A program made the position numbers and the translations under genes. 64,000 nt of DNA from Pseudarthrobacter oxydans. GTDB lineage: Bacteria > Actinomycetota > Actinomycetes > Actinomycetales > Micrococcaceae. The stretch lies in the NCBI RefSeq assembly GCF_030812335.1, contig NZ_JAUSSN010000003.1, positions 62,001 through 126,000 on the forward strand, given 5' to 3'. Shown here piece after piece: positions 9,447 through 18,434 of the stretch. Under the pieces are notes generated by a model. That model was not told where the DNA came from and made no database searches. It saw only the letters and a program-made list of their open reading frames with translations. Numbering within the stretch: the first letter of the stretch is position 1; every line of letters begins with the position of its first letter.

Positions 9447-9452
9447 ATCTTA
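9447..9452 (-). promoter_or_regulatory. -10 hexamer TAAGAT of the DUF3039 gene (leaderless)
   Basis: TAAGAT is 7 nt before the ATG at 9439. This spacing supports that start codon over the two neighbouring in-frame ATGs. Confidence 0.5.
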
Positions 9453-9521
9453 GCGGCTGGATCGGACGAAGGTGCGACGGTCGGGCGGCGGCATGGCGGC
9501 GTCACCGCGAAAAAAGGTGAG

Positions 9522-10304
9522 CTACAGGCCCTGCCACGCCGGCTTGTTCTCGTAGCTGTGCCGGTAGTAGTCGGCGAGCCGCAGCGACGACGCCGCCGCC
9601 TCGTCGAGCAGGACTGTGGCGTGCGGATGCAGTTGCAGCACGGAAGCCGGACAGATGGCGGCGACCGGTCCCTCCACGAGGTCACGGACCGTCTGGGCCT
9701 TCTGCGCGCCGGTGGCGATAAGGATCACATGCCGGGCCTCCAGGATGGTTCCCAGCCCCTGCGTGACGACGTGGTGCGGAACCTTGGACAGGCTCCCGAA
9801 GAACCGGGCATTGTCCCGCCGTGTCTGCTCGATCAGGGTCTTGATCCGGGTCCGCGAGGCAAGGGAGGAACCGGGCTCGTTGAACCCGATGTGGCCGTCG
9901 GTGCCGACACCCAGCAGCTGCAGGTCTACTCCCCCGGACGCGCGCAGGGCGTCCTCGAAGGACCGGCAGGCGGCCGGGATGTCCGCGGCCGAGCCGTCCG
10001 GCCCCAGGACGTTCGCCGGGTCGATGTTCACGCGCTCGGTGAATTCACGCCGGATCACCTCACGGTAGGACTCCGGGTGCCCGGGCGGCAGCCCCACGTA
10101 CTCGTCGAGGGCGAAGCCGCGCACCTGGCTGAAGTCCAGGCCGTCCCGGTCGTGCCGCAGTGCCAGTTCGTTGTAGACCGGCAGCGGGGATGAACCGGTC
10201 GCCAGGCCCAGGACGGCGTCGGGCCTGCGCCGGAGCAGCGCCTCGATCGCGTCCGCCGCGAGGGCGGCGATCGGCTTGCTGCCGGAGAGAATGACGACTT
10301 CCAT
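9522..10304 (-). CDS. nagB: Glucosamine-6-phosphate deaminase
   Basis: Converts glucosamine-6-phosphate to fructose-6-phosphate and ammonia, the last step of amino-sugar catabolism. The 260 residues contain LGLATGSSPLPVYNEL (phosphate loop), FALDEYVGLP, and GVGTDGHIGFNEPGSSL with catalytic Asp, His and Glu. Length and motifs are canonical for the bacterial enzyme. An AAAGGCAGAG stretch before the ATG can act as ribosome site. No nagA or transporter is adjacent, so it stands alone here. Confidence 0.96.
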   Translation of the reverse strand: MEVVILSGSKPIAALAADAIEALLRRRPDAVLGLATGSSPLPVYNELALRHDRDGLDFSQVRGFALDEYVGLPPGHPESYREVIRREFTERVNIDPANVLGPDGSAADIPAACRSFEDALRASGGVDLQLLGVGTDGHIGFNEPGSSLASRTRIKTLIEQTRRDNARFFGSLSKVPHHVVTQGLGTILEARHVILIATGAQKAQTVRDLVEGPVAAICPASVLQLHPHATVLLDEAAASSLRLADYYRHSYENKPAWQGL

Positions 10305-10391
10305 GGCTCTGCCTTTGCCCTTGCCTTGCCGTTCCCGTTGCCGGATGTGCCCTAGGGGCAGGGTATCCCAGTCCCGGCCACCGCGCGCGGA

Positions 10392-11963
10392 TCAGCGGTT
10401 GACGGTCAGCTGGGCCAGCAGTTCCGGCCCCCGCGCGTCGAGCCATTTCCCGCCCAGCCGGACCCCGGCGGCGAACAAGGCGAGTCCCAGGACCGGGCCG
10501 AGGACCAGGTTGATCCAGCCCGGGACAGCGCTGCCGGTGATGAACTGTGCCACCAGCAGCGCCGTTTCGGGGAGCACCAGCAGGAGCAGGACACCCATGC
10601 CGCCGAACTGCACCGCCATGGTCTGCGCCACATTGCCCGGCGGTTTCTTGAAGGGGCTGTCCCCGGGAAGCGGCACGGCGACGGTGTAGCGCGCGGACAC
10701 CACCGAGGACAGGCCCATCCCGCTGAACAGCAGCCCGAGGGACAGCCCGAGCACACCGGGCAGGAGCTGCCAGTCCGCGCCGAACAGGAACGGCAGGACA
10801 CTGAGCGCCAGCACCGCCGGCAGGGCAAAGACCAGGCATGCCACGGCACGGCCCAGCCGGTCGTGGACCCCGCTGACTCCCGTGGAAAGATGCAGCGCGA
10901 AGGCGGTGTTGTCATAGGAGACATCTGTTGAGATGGACCAGGCAAGCAGGAAGGCGGTCAGCGGACCGATGAAGAGGAGCATTGTGTAGGATCCGGTCTG
11001 GGCGGCCTGGAACAGGAACAGCACCGGCAGCAGCGGCACGACGACGAGGGCGCCCGAGTAGCGGGGGTCCCGGAGCCAGTAGCTCAACGACCGCGCCGCG
11101 ACCGCGCCCGCCGGCGTGGCGGGGAACAGCCCGAAGAAGCCCAGCCCGCCGGCTCTTTTCTTGGACGAGCCGGCGTAGGGCGGCGTCACGAGCGCCCGCT
11201 GCAGCAGGAACTTCCAGCACTGCCCGAGCCCGGCCAGAGTGGCAAGCGCGATCAGGAATTTGATGGCCGCGGCGCCGTAGCTCCCCGCGGCCAGTTCGCC
11301 GCCGAGGGACCACGCGGCACCGGCCGGGGTCCAGGACAGCGTCCGGGCCAGTCCGGTCAGGAAGTCCCCGGAGCCCGCAATCCCCCCTGCGACACCCGCC
11401 ACGATCGGCCCCATCAGGACCAGCGGAATCAGGAAAACCATGGCGCTGGCATCCTTGAACCGGCGGGAAGTCGCCAGCCCCGCGGTGGCGGTGGTGACCA
11501 CTTTGGACAGCACAATGCAGCTCAGCACCCCGAGGGCCGCCCCGACCAGGGCGCCCGCCGCACCGGGAAGGCTCCGGGACCAGGTCCCGACAGTGCCCAG
11601 CGCCACCAGTGCGGTCGCCGTGCCCGGGATGCCGATCAGCCCGCCGAGGGCCAGCCCGGTCAGCAGCTGCGGCATCGGCACGGCGAAGGTGGTGAACCGT
11701 GCCGGGTCCAGGGTCAGGTCGGCGGCGGAGGCAGCGACCGGGACGACGGCCCAGCCCAGCAGCGCCGCGGCACCGCCCAGCACGACGACGGTCTGCGCCA
11801 CGCCGGCGTCCGCCCCGCGCAGGAACAGCAGCCCCGTGATGCCGAGCGCCACGAGCCCGAGCGCGTACAGCGTGCCGATGCCAAGGCCCACGAGCTGCCA
11901 CGGGCTGCGCCGGGCGCTGTTGCGCAGCAGGGTCAGCTTGAGCCTTAGAAGGTGCGCAACCAT
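10392..11963 (-). CDS. ABC transporter permease
   Basis: A 523-residue integral membrane protein with many hydrophobic helices across its length, including clusters near the N-terminus (LVGLGIGTLYALGLVALGITGLLF) and C-terminus. The start at 11963 is used because GGGGCTGGA precedes this ATG and MVAHLLRLKLTLLRNS is a typical permease N-terminus; the frame is open further upstream. It overlaps the ATPase gene by 19 bases, so the two form one exporter-type ABC system. The cargo is not evident. Confidence 0.85.
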   Translation of the reverse strand: MVAHLLRLKLTLLRNSARRSPWQLVGLGIGTLYALGLVALGITGLLFLRGADAGVAQTVVVLGGAAALLGWAVVPVAASAADLTLDPARFTTFAVPMPQLLTGLALGGLIGIPGTATALVALGTVGTWSRSLPGAAGALVGAALGVLSCIVLSKVVTTATAGLATSRRFKDASAMVFLIPLVLMGPIVAGVAGGIAGSGDFLTGLARTLSWTPAGAAWSLGGELAAGSYGAAAIKFLIALATLAGLGQCWKFLLQRALVTPPYAGSSKKRAGGLGFFGLFPATPAGAVAARSLSYWLRDPRYSGALVVVPLLPVLFLFQAAQTGSYTMLLFIGPLTAFLLAWSISTDVSYDNTAFALHLSTGVSGVHDRLGRAVACLVFALPAVLALSVLPFLFGADWQLLPGVLGLSLGLLFSGMGLSSVVSARYTVAVPLPGDSPFKKPPGNVAQTMAVQFGGMGVLLLLVLPETALLVAQFITGSAVPGWINLVLGPVLGLALFAAGVRLGGKWLDARGPELLAQLTVNR

Positions 11964-12751
11964 TCCAGCCCCTCCGTGTGGTTGCGGCCGCCGACCAGCT
12001 GGACGAAGCGGTCTTCGAGGGTCGCCCCCGCGCGGACGGCGTCCACCGTCCCGGCGGCGAGGACCCGCCCGGCGGCGACGACGGCGACGTGGTCGCACAT
12101 CCGCTGGACGAGGTCCATGACGTGGCTGGAGACAATGACGGTGCCGCCGGAGGCCACGTAACGGTCCAGGATGTCGCGGATGTTGGCGGCCGATACGGGG
12201 TCCACGGACTCGAACGGTTCGTCCAGGACCAGCAGCCGGGGCGCGTGGATCAGCGCCGAGGCGAGGGCGATTTTCTTGGTCATGCCGGCGGAGTAGTCCA
12301 CCACGAGCGTTCCGGCATCCGCGCCCAGGTCCAGGGCGGCGAGCAGTTCCCTGACGCGTGTGGCCACCACGTCCTTGTCCATGCCGCGCAGCAGGCCGGC
12401 GTAGCTGACCAGTTGCTCGCCGGTCAGCCGGTCGAAGAGCCGGACGCCGTCCGGGAGGATGCCCATCAGCTTCTTGGCCTCCAGGGGGCGCTTCCAGACA
12501 TCCACGCCGTGCACGAATGCCGTGCCGAACTCGGGCCGCAGCAGGCCGGTGGCCATCGACAGCGTGGTGGTCTTGCCGGCGCCGTTCGGGCCGACGATCC
12601 CGTAGAAGGAACCCGCCGGGACGTCCAGGCTGATGCCGTCGACGGCGATCTTGTCGCCGAAGCGCTTGGCGAGCCCGCGCAGTGACAGGGCGGGAACAGC
12701 CTGGCCGGCCTGGTTTTCGGGGGCAGGCGGCTGCGGTTGCTCGAAAGTCAT
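11945..12751 (-). CDS. ABC transporter ATP-binding protein
   Basis: A 268-residue ATPase. Walker A GPNGAGKTT is at residues 54-62, the signature is DYSAGMTKKIALA (a YSAGM variant of LSGGQ), Walker B is RLLVLDEPFE, and the switch His is in VIVSSHVMD. The family is of the ABC-2/CcmA-like exporter type. The ATG lies 6 nt after TAGTCT and no Shine-Dalgarno is present, suggesting a leaderless operon with the overlapping permease. Function is probably export of a lipid, drug or polymer; substrate unknown. Confidence 0.92.
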   Translation of the reverse strand: MTFEQPQPPAPENQAGQAVPALSLRGLAKRFGDKIAVDGISLDVPAGSFYGIVGPNGAGKTTTLSMATGLLRPEFGTAFVHGVDVWKRPLEAKKLMGILPDGVRLFDRLTGEQLVSYAGLLRGMDKDVVATRVRELLAALDLGADAGTLVVDYSAGMTKKIALASALIHAPRLLVLDEPFESVDPVSAANIRDILDRYVASGGTVIVSSHVMDLVQRMCDHVAVVAAGRVLAAGTVDAVRAGATLEDRFVQLVGGRNHTEGLEWLRTF

Positions 12752-12757
12752 GTCGTT

Positions 12758-12763
12758 AGACTA
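12758..12763 (-). promoter_or_regulatory. -10 hexamer TAGTCT of the ABC operon (leaderless)
   Basis: TAGTCT sits 6 nt before the ATPase ATG with no ribosome-binding site in between. Confidence 0.55.
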
Positions 12764-12843
12764 ACCGCCCGGGTGCGCGGAAGGGATCGTCCTCAAGGCG
12801 TACCCCCACCGGCGGACCGCCGTGCCGTTGGACCGCCGTGCCG

Positions 12844-13944
12844 TTAGAAGGAGTGGCGGGGAATGGCGCGTTCGTATTGCGGCGGCCACGCCACGTCCTG
12901 GCCCAGTTCGAACGCGGCCCGCAGCCACCAGTGCGGATCCCGGAGGGCGGCACGGGCGATGAAGACACCGTCAGCCTGGCCGGTGGCGACGGCGTGCTCC
13001 GCCTGGCCGGCCGAGGTCAGCAGCCCGACGGTGCCGGTCTTGATCCCGGTTTCACGCCGGATCCGGGCGGCGAAGCCGGTCTGGTAGCCCGGTCCCACCG
13101 GGATCTTCTGGTAGGCGACGGCGCCGCCGCTGGAAACGTCCACGAGGTCCACGCCGTGGTCCGCGGCCGCCCTGGCCATCCGTACCGAGGCTTCGACGTC
13201 GATGCCGCCCTCGGCCCAGTCGGAGGCCGAGATCCGGAGCAGCAGCGGCATGGCGTCGGGAATGACGTTGCGGACGGCGTCGACCACGGCGAGGGTCAGC
13301 CGGTTCCGGCCGGTTTCGTCACCGCCCCAGCGGTCCGTGCGGTCGTTGACGAGCGGGCTCTGGAACTGGTGCAGGAGGTAGCCATGGGCGCCGTGGATTT
13401 CGATCGTGTCGAAGCCGGCTCCCACGGCCCGGACCGCTGCGGCCGCGAAGTCGGCGATGACGCCCTCGATCTGCCCCTCCGTCATTGCCGAGGGGGCCTC
13501 GTAGCCGTCAAAGGCTCCCGCGCCGGGACCAACGGTGGCCCAGCCGCCGTCGGCGGCGGGCACCGTGCCCTGTTTGCCGGAGAAGGGCCAGTAGGAGGAG
13601 GCCTTCCGGCCGGCGTGCGCCAGCTGGGTGCCGATTTTGGTCTCCGCCGTGCCGTGACGGTGCACGAAGGAGGTGATCCGTTCCCATGCTGCCGCCTGAT
13701 CGTCGTTGTAGAACCCGGCGTCCCTGGGGCTGATCCGTCCGGCGGCGTTCACGGCGGCGGCCTCGGTGAGGATCAGGGCGGCCCCGCCCGTGGCGAAGGA
13801 ACCCAGATGCATCAGATGCCAGTCGTTGGGCACGCCTTCCCCGGTTTCCGGCTCGCAGCTGTACTGGCACATCGGGGACACCCAGCCGCGGTGCTGCAGG
13901 TGCAGGGAGCGCAGTTCCAGCGGCGTGAAGAGGGCGGAGCCCAC
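12844..13944 (-). CDS. NADH:flavin oxidoreductase, old yellow enzyme family (YqjM type)
   Basis: FMN-dependent ene-reductase of 366 residues. The YqjM-class motif SPMCQYS with its redox Cys is near residue 25. LAHAGRKAS gives the active-site region, and EIHGAHGYLLHQFQSPLVN carries the substrate- and FMN-contacting His residues. FIARAALRDPHW closes the barrel. GTG start overlaps the upstream stop by one base (TAGTG), coupling it to the thioredoxin-fold gene. Likely reduces alpha,beta-unsaturated carbonyls; natural substrate unknown. Confidence 0.93.
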   Translation of the reverse strand: MGSALFTPLELRSLHLQHRGWVSPMCQYSCEPETGEGVPNDWHLMHLGSFATGGAALILTEAAAVNAAGRISPRDAGFYNDDQAAAWERITSFVHRHGTAETKIGTQLAHAGRKASSYWPFSGKQGTVPAADGGWATVGPGAGAFDGYEAPSAMTEGQIEGVIADFAAAAVRAVGAGFDTIEIHGAHGYLLHQFQSPLVNDRTDRWGGDETGRNRLTLAVVDAVRNVIPDAMPLLLRISASDWAEGGIDVEASVRMARAAADHGVDLVDVSSGGAVAYQKIPVGPGYQTGFAARIRRETGIKTGTVGLLTSAGQAEHAVATGQADGVFIARAALRDPHWWLRAAFELGQDVAWPPQYERAIPRHSF

Positions 13945-14954
13945 TAGAAGAGCACCCGGGCGAGGTTCTGGCGCGCCTTCGCCACCCGGTCATCGCCGGT
14001 GCCGACGACGTCGAACAGTTCAAGCAGCCGGACCCGTGCCGTTTCCCGCTCCGGGCCGAAGTTCCTGCCGATGAACGCGACGATCCGGCCGAGGCCGTCC
14101 TCCACGTGTCCGCCGGCGATGTCCAGGTCGGCCACGCTGAGCTGGGCCTCCAGGTTGTCCGGTTCGGTGGCGGCCTGCTGGCGCAGCGCCTCGGAGTCCG
14201 CGGCGGCGAGCGGCTGGAGCCGGCCCATCAGCTCCACCTGCGCGAGCCCGGCCTTGGCCTCGGCATCGGCGGGCATTTCGAGCAGGGCCTGGCGGTAGGC
14301 GTCGGCGGCCGCAGCGTAGTCCCCGGCCTCGATGGCGTCGAACGCCTTCTGGTGCAGGGGCGGCAGCGGCGAAGCCTCAGCCTCGGCAGCGCCGGGTTCG
14401 CCCGTGCCGACCTGTCCGGCCACGCCGTTGGCGGCGGCGACCTTCAGCAGTTCGTCCAGCAGGCTCCGGACCTGCGGTTCCTCGGCGCCGCCCTGGAAAA
14501 GCGGAATCGGCTGTCCGTTGACCAGGGCCACGGCGGTGGGAACGGCCTGCACCTGGAAGGCCTGGGCCAGCTGCGGGAACACTTCGACGTCGGCGGCGCC
14601 GAGGACGAGCCGGCCCGCATAGCTGTCCACAATCCGTTCGAGAACGTCGACCAGCTCGGCGGAGCCGGGCGAGTAGGCCGCCCACAGCGCCACGACGACC
14701 GGGACCTGGGCTGAGAGCTCCACGAGCTCCTGGAAATTGGCTTCAGTGATGTCGACCCGGAGCGGACGGCGCGGGTGCCCCGCGTCGCCGTTGCCCGCGG
14801 CGGGCGCTCCGGGCATCCCCGGTGCGCCGGCGGCACCTGGCGCGGCAGGCGGCGCCGCAGGGCGCTGTTTCAGGGAGGACAGGTCGACCGCACCGCGCAG
14901 GTTGAGCGGGTTGGCGGCAGCTGGCGGGACCGGGCGGGAGGCTGGCGAAGTCAT
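13944..14954 (-). CDS. Thioredoxin-fold/TPR protein (CnoX/YbbN-like)
   Basis: A 336-residue cytosolic protein with a Pro/Ala/Gly-rich first ~60 residues. A thioredoxin fold follows (VDITEANFQELV, then ALWAAYSPGSAELV, then VQAVPTAVALVNGQPI), then TPR-like helices to the end (residues ~200-336). The usual WCxxC is replaced by AYSPGS, so no redox pair exists; the cis-Pro loop VPT is kept. This matches chaperone-type CnoX/YbbN proteins. Start ATG is 6 nt after TAGAGT. It is translationally linked to the following flavin oxidoreductase. Confidence 0.85.
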   Translation of the reverse strand: MTSPASRPVPPAAANPLNLRGAVDLSSLKQRPAAPPAAPGAAGAPGMPGAPAAGNGDAGHPRRPLRVDITEANFQELVELSAQVPVVVALWAAYSPGSAELVDVLERIVDSYAGRLVLGAADVEVFPQLAQAFQVQAVPTAVALVNGQPIPLFQGGAEEPQVRSLLDELLKVAAANGVAGQVGTGEPGAAEAEASPLPPLHQKAFDAIEAGDYAAAADAYRQALLEMPADAEAKAGLAQVELMGRLQPLAAADSEALRQQAATEPDNLEAQLSVADLDIAGGHVEDGLGRIVAFIGRNFGPERETARVRLLELFDVVGTGDDRVAKARQNLARVLF

Positions 14955-14960
14955 GGTTCC

Positions 14961-14966
14961 ACTCTA
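14961..14966 (-). promoter_or_regulatory. -10 hexamer TAGAGT of the thioredoxin-fold gene (leaderless)
   Basis: TAGAGT, then GGAACC, then ATG. The same GGAACC spacer occurs before argS and before the gene at 19729. Confidence 0.55.
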
Positions 14967-15010
14967 GCCATATCGGCCCGGTCCGGTGCCACCGGAAGGA
15001 GCGCGGGCAG

Positions 15011-15046
15011 CAGAAAAGACCCGTCCTGCCGGCCGGGTCTTTTCTG
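15011..15046 (-). terminator. Terminator of the 15.1-16.9 kb envelope protein gene
   Basis: CAGAAAAGACCCG (15011-15023) pairs perfectly with CGGGTCTTTTCTG (15034-15046). Read on the minus strand, the second arm ends in a T-rich run. Confidence 0.75.
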
Positions 15047-15099
15047 TTGGCACTGGTTCTGCCGGTGCTGCTGGTGACTTTGTAGATGCTGCGGCTGGA

Positions 15100-16929
15100 C
15101 TACTTGAAGGTCGCTCCCACGAGGCCACGGGTGGCGGCAACGAGCCGCATCGGGTCCTGGGACCCGGCCGGCGGGATGTAGACGGCCACGGACTCAGCGA
15201 AGTTCAGCACCATGCCGGTGCTGGTCTCCTTGCCGCCGGCCAGGGCCGCCGCGTCGTCGCCGATCGTCAGCTTGTCGCCGGCGGCCTTGGGGGTGCCATC
15301 GAACGCGAAGTCCAGGCGGCCCATGGCCAGGGCCCCTCCGTCGGCGGTCCGGAACACCACAACGCTGCCCGGGACCATCTTGTGGGTGAAGGAGAAGGTG
15401 CCGTTGACACCCGAGTTCACGACATCGGCCTGGTAAGCCAGCGTGTCCGCAATATACGGGGACGACGCTCCCTCGGCGAGCTTGTCCTTGAACGGCGACT
15501 CGGCGGAGTTCAGCCGGTCGCCCAGCCCGCCCAGCGCTTCCTCACCGCTGAAGAGCAGACCCGACTTGTCGGTGGGTGCCAGCGTCTCGGTGCCGCCGCG
15601 GGCGATCCCCGGGAAGGTCGTTCCCGGCTGCAGCGGCGTGGTGAGGACCAGCTTGTAGTTCTCCCGCGGGGAGGCCTGGGTCAGGGTGAGCAGCTGCGGA
15701 ACGACGTTGCCCTCGCCCTGGGTGACCGCCATGACCGTACGCGGCCAGCTGCGCTGCTCGGTGACCACCGTGGTGAGGAGCTTGGTGGCACGGACCGGCA
15801 TCCGGGGCTCGTACGAGCCGACCTGGGAGCGGATCTTGTAGTTCTGCGTGCGGACCTCGAGTTCAGGACCGGCCACACGCGGCTCCAGCTTGCTGGCGTC
15901 CTTGGCCGCGTCCCCGGCGTCGACCGCGCTGGCAACCTGTTCCAGGATGCGGCGGAACTGGACATCAACCAGGACCGGTGACGCCGGAGCCTGCTCCGCT
16001 GCGGCGGAAGAAGTGGCCGGTGACGGGGGCGGCGTCTGGCTGGCCTGGGCCGCCACGCCGCTGCCGGCGACGGCGGTGGCGGTCAGCACGGCCACGACCA
16101 CTCCGGAGCGCCGCAGGCGCTGTGCCGCGGTGCCCGGTGCGGCGGTGAGCTGCTGGGAGGCGTTCTTCGGGGCAGTGTCCGTCGGGACGGCTGCCTTCGG
16201 GGCGGCTGCCTGGACCTCGGAGCCCCGGGGGGCGGTGTCCTTGGAGGCGGAGTCCTTGAAGCCGGGGGCCGGTTCGCCGCCGTTGCCGGAACCGCCGTCG
16301 CCGGTGCCTGTGCGGGTGCCGGACTTGGGCTTGAGCACCAACAGCGCGGCGCCGGCCAGGATCAGCAGGCCGCCGATCACCATCAGGGGAACGGCCCACG
16401 GGGTGGAGGTGTCGTTCGGAAAGGTCATGGTGATGGACGCGGGGGCCGGCTTGGTGCCGTCCGTCGCGAGCAGCAGCGACCAGTCGCCGTCGGCCGGCGG
16501 GGTCCAGTTGTACTTCAGCTCGCCGCTGGCGTTCTCCGTGCTGACCCAGAGGTCCGAGCCGGCCGGCGAGGGCGCGGCCGCATCCCCGTCAGCATGGGTC
16601 AACTGCAGCGCCTTGCCGTCCTCGGAGAGCCCGGAGACGGTGTTGTGCGCGGTGGCGCCAACCCAGGCATCGACGTCGTCAGGGCGGCCGGCGGCCAGCA
16701 TGAAGCTGCCCTCGCCCTTGACGTTGATCGTCACCGTGCCGTCGTGCAGCGTGCGGAGCTTCTCGTCAAAAACGGTCAGCGGCGCGGCGGTGGCTCCCGA
16801 GGGGGCGGTGGCCGTCACGGTCTCCGGCGGAGCCCAGAAGGTCTTCTGGCCGATTCCGGCCAGCAGTGTCAGGAGGCCCAGCAGCACTAGTGCGACTGCA
16901 GTCTTGAAACGCAAAATATTACCTATCAT
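15100..16929 (-). CDS. Large membrane-anchored envelope protein, unknown function
   Basis: A 609-residue protein. A hydrophobic N-terminal helix (about 8-27) is followed by an exposed domain with a GEGSFMLAAGRPDDVDAW motif, then a second membrane helix near 180-203. A Lys/Pro/Ala-rich linker and third hydrophobic segment (VVVAVLTATAVAGSGVAA) precede a ~280-residue C-terminal domain, probably outside the cell. The N- and C-terminal domains recur in actinobacterial proteins of unknown function. The start is uncertain: ATG at 16929 has no good ribosome site, and a TTG at 16914 is possible. Confidence 0.75.
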   Translation of the reverse strand: MIGNILRFKTAVALVLLGLLTLLAGIGQKTFWAPPETVTATAPSGATAAPLTVFDEKLRTLHDGTVTINVKGEGSFMLAAGRPDDVDAWVGATAHNTVSGLSEDGKALQLTHADGDAAAPSPAGSDLWVSTENASGELKYNWTPPADGDWSLLLATDGTKPAPASITMTFPNDTSTPWAVPLMVIGGLLILAGAALLVLKPKSGTRTGTGDGGSGNGGEPAPGFKDSASKDTAPRGSEVQAAAPKAAVPTDTAPKNASQQLTAAPGTAAQRLRRSGVVVAVLTATAVAGSGVAAQASQTPPPSPATSSAAAEQAPASPVLVDVQFRRILEQVASAVDAGDAAKDASKLEPRVAGPELEVRTQNYKIRSQVGSYEPRMPVRATKLLTTVVTEQRSWPRTVMAVTQGEGNVVPQLLTLTQASPRENYKLVLTTPLQPGTTFPGIARGGTETLAPTDKSGLLFSGEEALGGLGDRLNSAESPFKDKLAEGASSPYIADTLAYQADVVNSGVNGTFSFTHKMVPGSVVVFRTADGGALAMGRLDFAFDGTPKAAGDKLTIGDDAAALAGGKETSTGMVLNFAESVAVYIPPAGSQDPMRLVAATRGLVGATFK

Positions 16930-16951
16930 CAGCGGACACGTAGCTTCAATA

Positions 16952-16967
16952 GTAACCGTTTTGTTAC
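16952..16967. promoter_or_regulatory. Inverted repeat GTAAC-N6-GTTAC between divergent genes
   Basis: GTAAC CGTTTT GTTAC lies in the 203-bp gap between the envelope gene (minus) and the AI-2E transporter (plus). On the minus strand it directly precedes a TACTAT hexamer-like sequence, so it could be an operator. Regulator unknown. Confidence 0.35.
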
Positions 16968-17132
16968 CAGAGAGTCAGATCGGGCTGTTTGTCAACCCCT
17001 TCCGGGGTCTCCGCGGCAGCCCCGAAAGAGCGCCGTAACAAGCCTGCTGATAGTGTTTGCGTTGATCATCACACTGGGGCCGCCGCAGCGTCTCCGCCGG
17101 GGATATACAGAGAATAAAGGGCTTTCAACGCA

Positions 17133-18431
17133 GTGACTGGACACACGGACTCGTCCCCCTCAGGACCGGAAGAAACCAAGGAATCCGGCAGCACGGTGGA
17201 CAGTCCGCAGGAGCAGGTTTCCCCCCGCCGGGTGGCCCTGGCCGGGGTCCTGAATTCGATGGCCCACCGCTTGCGCCAGCCCCTGCCGGGAGCCCAGCCG
17301 CGGCTCCGCTTCGAGATGCCCCCGGAGCAGGTGGACGACGGGACGATGCCCGAGACCGAAACGGGCACCCGCTTCGGCAATCCCGGTCCGCGGATGTCCT
17401 CCCAGCACCCTCTCTACGTCGGGTTCATGGGGACGGTCGGCGTCGGCGTGGCCCTGCTCGTTTACTGGATTGGCTCCAACACCACCCAGCTGATCCTCTG
17501 GATCGTGGCGGCGCTTTTCATCGCCCTGGGCCTGGACCCAGTGGTGCGCTGGCTCGAGGGGAAAAAGCTCCCCCGCGCCGCCGGCATTGTGGTCGCCGTT
17601 TCCACCCTCGCCCTGGGCGTCGCAGCCTTCTTTGCCACGCTGATCCCCACGATCGTCCAGCAGGTCACCCAGATCGTTGAAGAGGCGCCGCGGTGGATCA
17701 CGGAATTCATCAACTCCGACTTCTTCCGCAGCATCGACAACCAGTACGGGGTGCGCGAACGCATCACCCAGGAGCTGGAGAAGTTCGTCAACGACCCGGA
17801 GGCGATGGGCGGCATCTTCGGCGGTGTCGTCGGTTTCGGCTCCACCGTGGCCAACGGACTCTTCGGCGCCCTGATTGTGCTGGTGCTGAGCCTCTACTTC
17901 CTCGCAGCCCTGCCGGCCATGAAGAAATGGGGCTACCGGCTGGCCCCGCGGTCCCGCCGGGCCAGGGTCGAGGCCCTGTCCGAGGAAATCACCGGGTCGG
18001 TGGGCAACTACGTGATCGGCCAGGCCGTCGTCGCAATCGTCAACGCAACGTTCGCATTTATTGTGATGACGATCGTCGGCGTCCCGTTCGCCGTCCTGCT
18101 GGCCTTCGTGGTGGCCCTGCTGGCGTTCATTCCCCTGGTTGGCGGGCTGATCGCCGGTGTCATTGTCACGCTGATCGCCCTCACGGCGGGCTGGCAGACC
18201 GCTGTGGTCTATGCCGTCTGCTACTTCGCCTACCTGCAGTTCGAGGCCTACTTCATCTCCCCGCGCATCATGCAGAAGGCCGTCGCGGTGCCCGGCGCCG
18301 TCGCCGTCATCTCGGTGATCGCCGGCGGCAGCCTGCTCGGCGTCCTGGGGGCGCTGATCGCCATCCCCACGGCGGCCGCCATCCTGCTCCTGGTCAAGGA
18401 AATCTTCATCGTCCGCCAGGACAACCACTGA
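17133..18431 (+). CDS. AI-2E family transporter
   Basis: A 432-residue membrane protein of the AI-2E/PerM family. After a ~90-residue hydrophilic N-terminus come paired helices (VGFMGTVGVGVALLVYWIG; LILWIVAALFIALGLDPVVRWLE). An amphipathic middle domain and five or more C-terminal helices follow, with the conserved FIPLVGGLIAGVIVTLIAL and PRIMQKAVAVPG segments. Substrate in this subgroup is not established; quorum-signal transport should not be assumed. GTG start with AAAGG upstream. It ends at the long palindrome 4 nt further on. Confidence 0.9.
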   Translation: MTGHTDSSPSGPEETKESGSTVDSPQEQVSPRRVALAGVLNSMAHRLRQPLPGAQPRLRFEMPPEQVDDGTMPETETGTRFGNPGPRMSSQHPLYVGFMGTVGVGVALLVYWIGSNTTQLILWIVAALFIALGLDPVVRWLEGKKLPRAAGIVVAVSTLALGVAAFFATLIPTIVQQVTQIVEEAPRWITEFINSDFFRSIDNQYGVRERITQELEKFVNDPEAMGGIFGGVVGFGSTVANGLFGALIVLVLSLYFLAALPAMKKWGYRLAPRSRRARVEALSEEITGSVGNYVIGQAVVAIVNATFAFIVMTIVGVPFAVLLAFVVALLAFIPLVGGLIAGVIVTLIALTAGWQTAVVYAVCYFAYLQFEAYFISPRIMQKAVAVPGAVAVISVIAGGSLLGVLGALIAIPTAAAILLLVKEIFIVRQDNH

Positions 18432-18434
18432 CAT

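Noticed and set aside
9440..9685. 80-codon N-terminal extension of the DUF3039 gene
   Set aside because: Low-complexity Ser/Arg/Pro sequence overlapping the nagB 3' end; DUF3039 starts later and a -10-like hexamer supports 9439.
17133..18431. Autoinducer-2 exporter function
   Set aside because: The AI-2E family name does not establish this substrate; most members have other roles.
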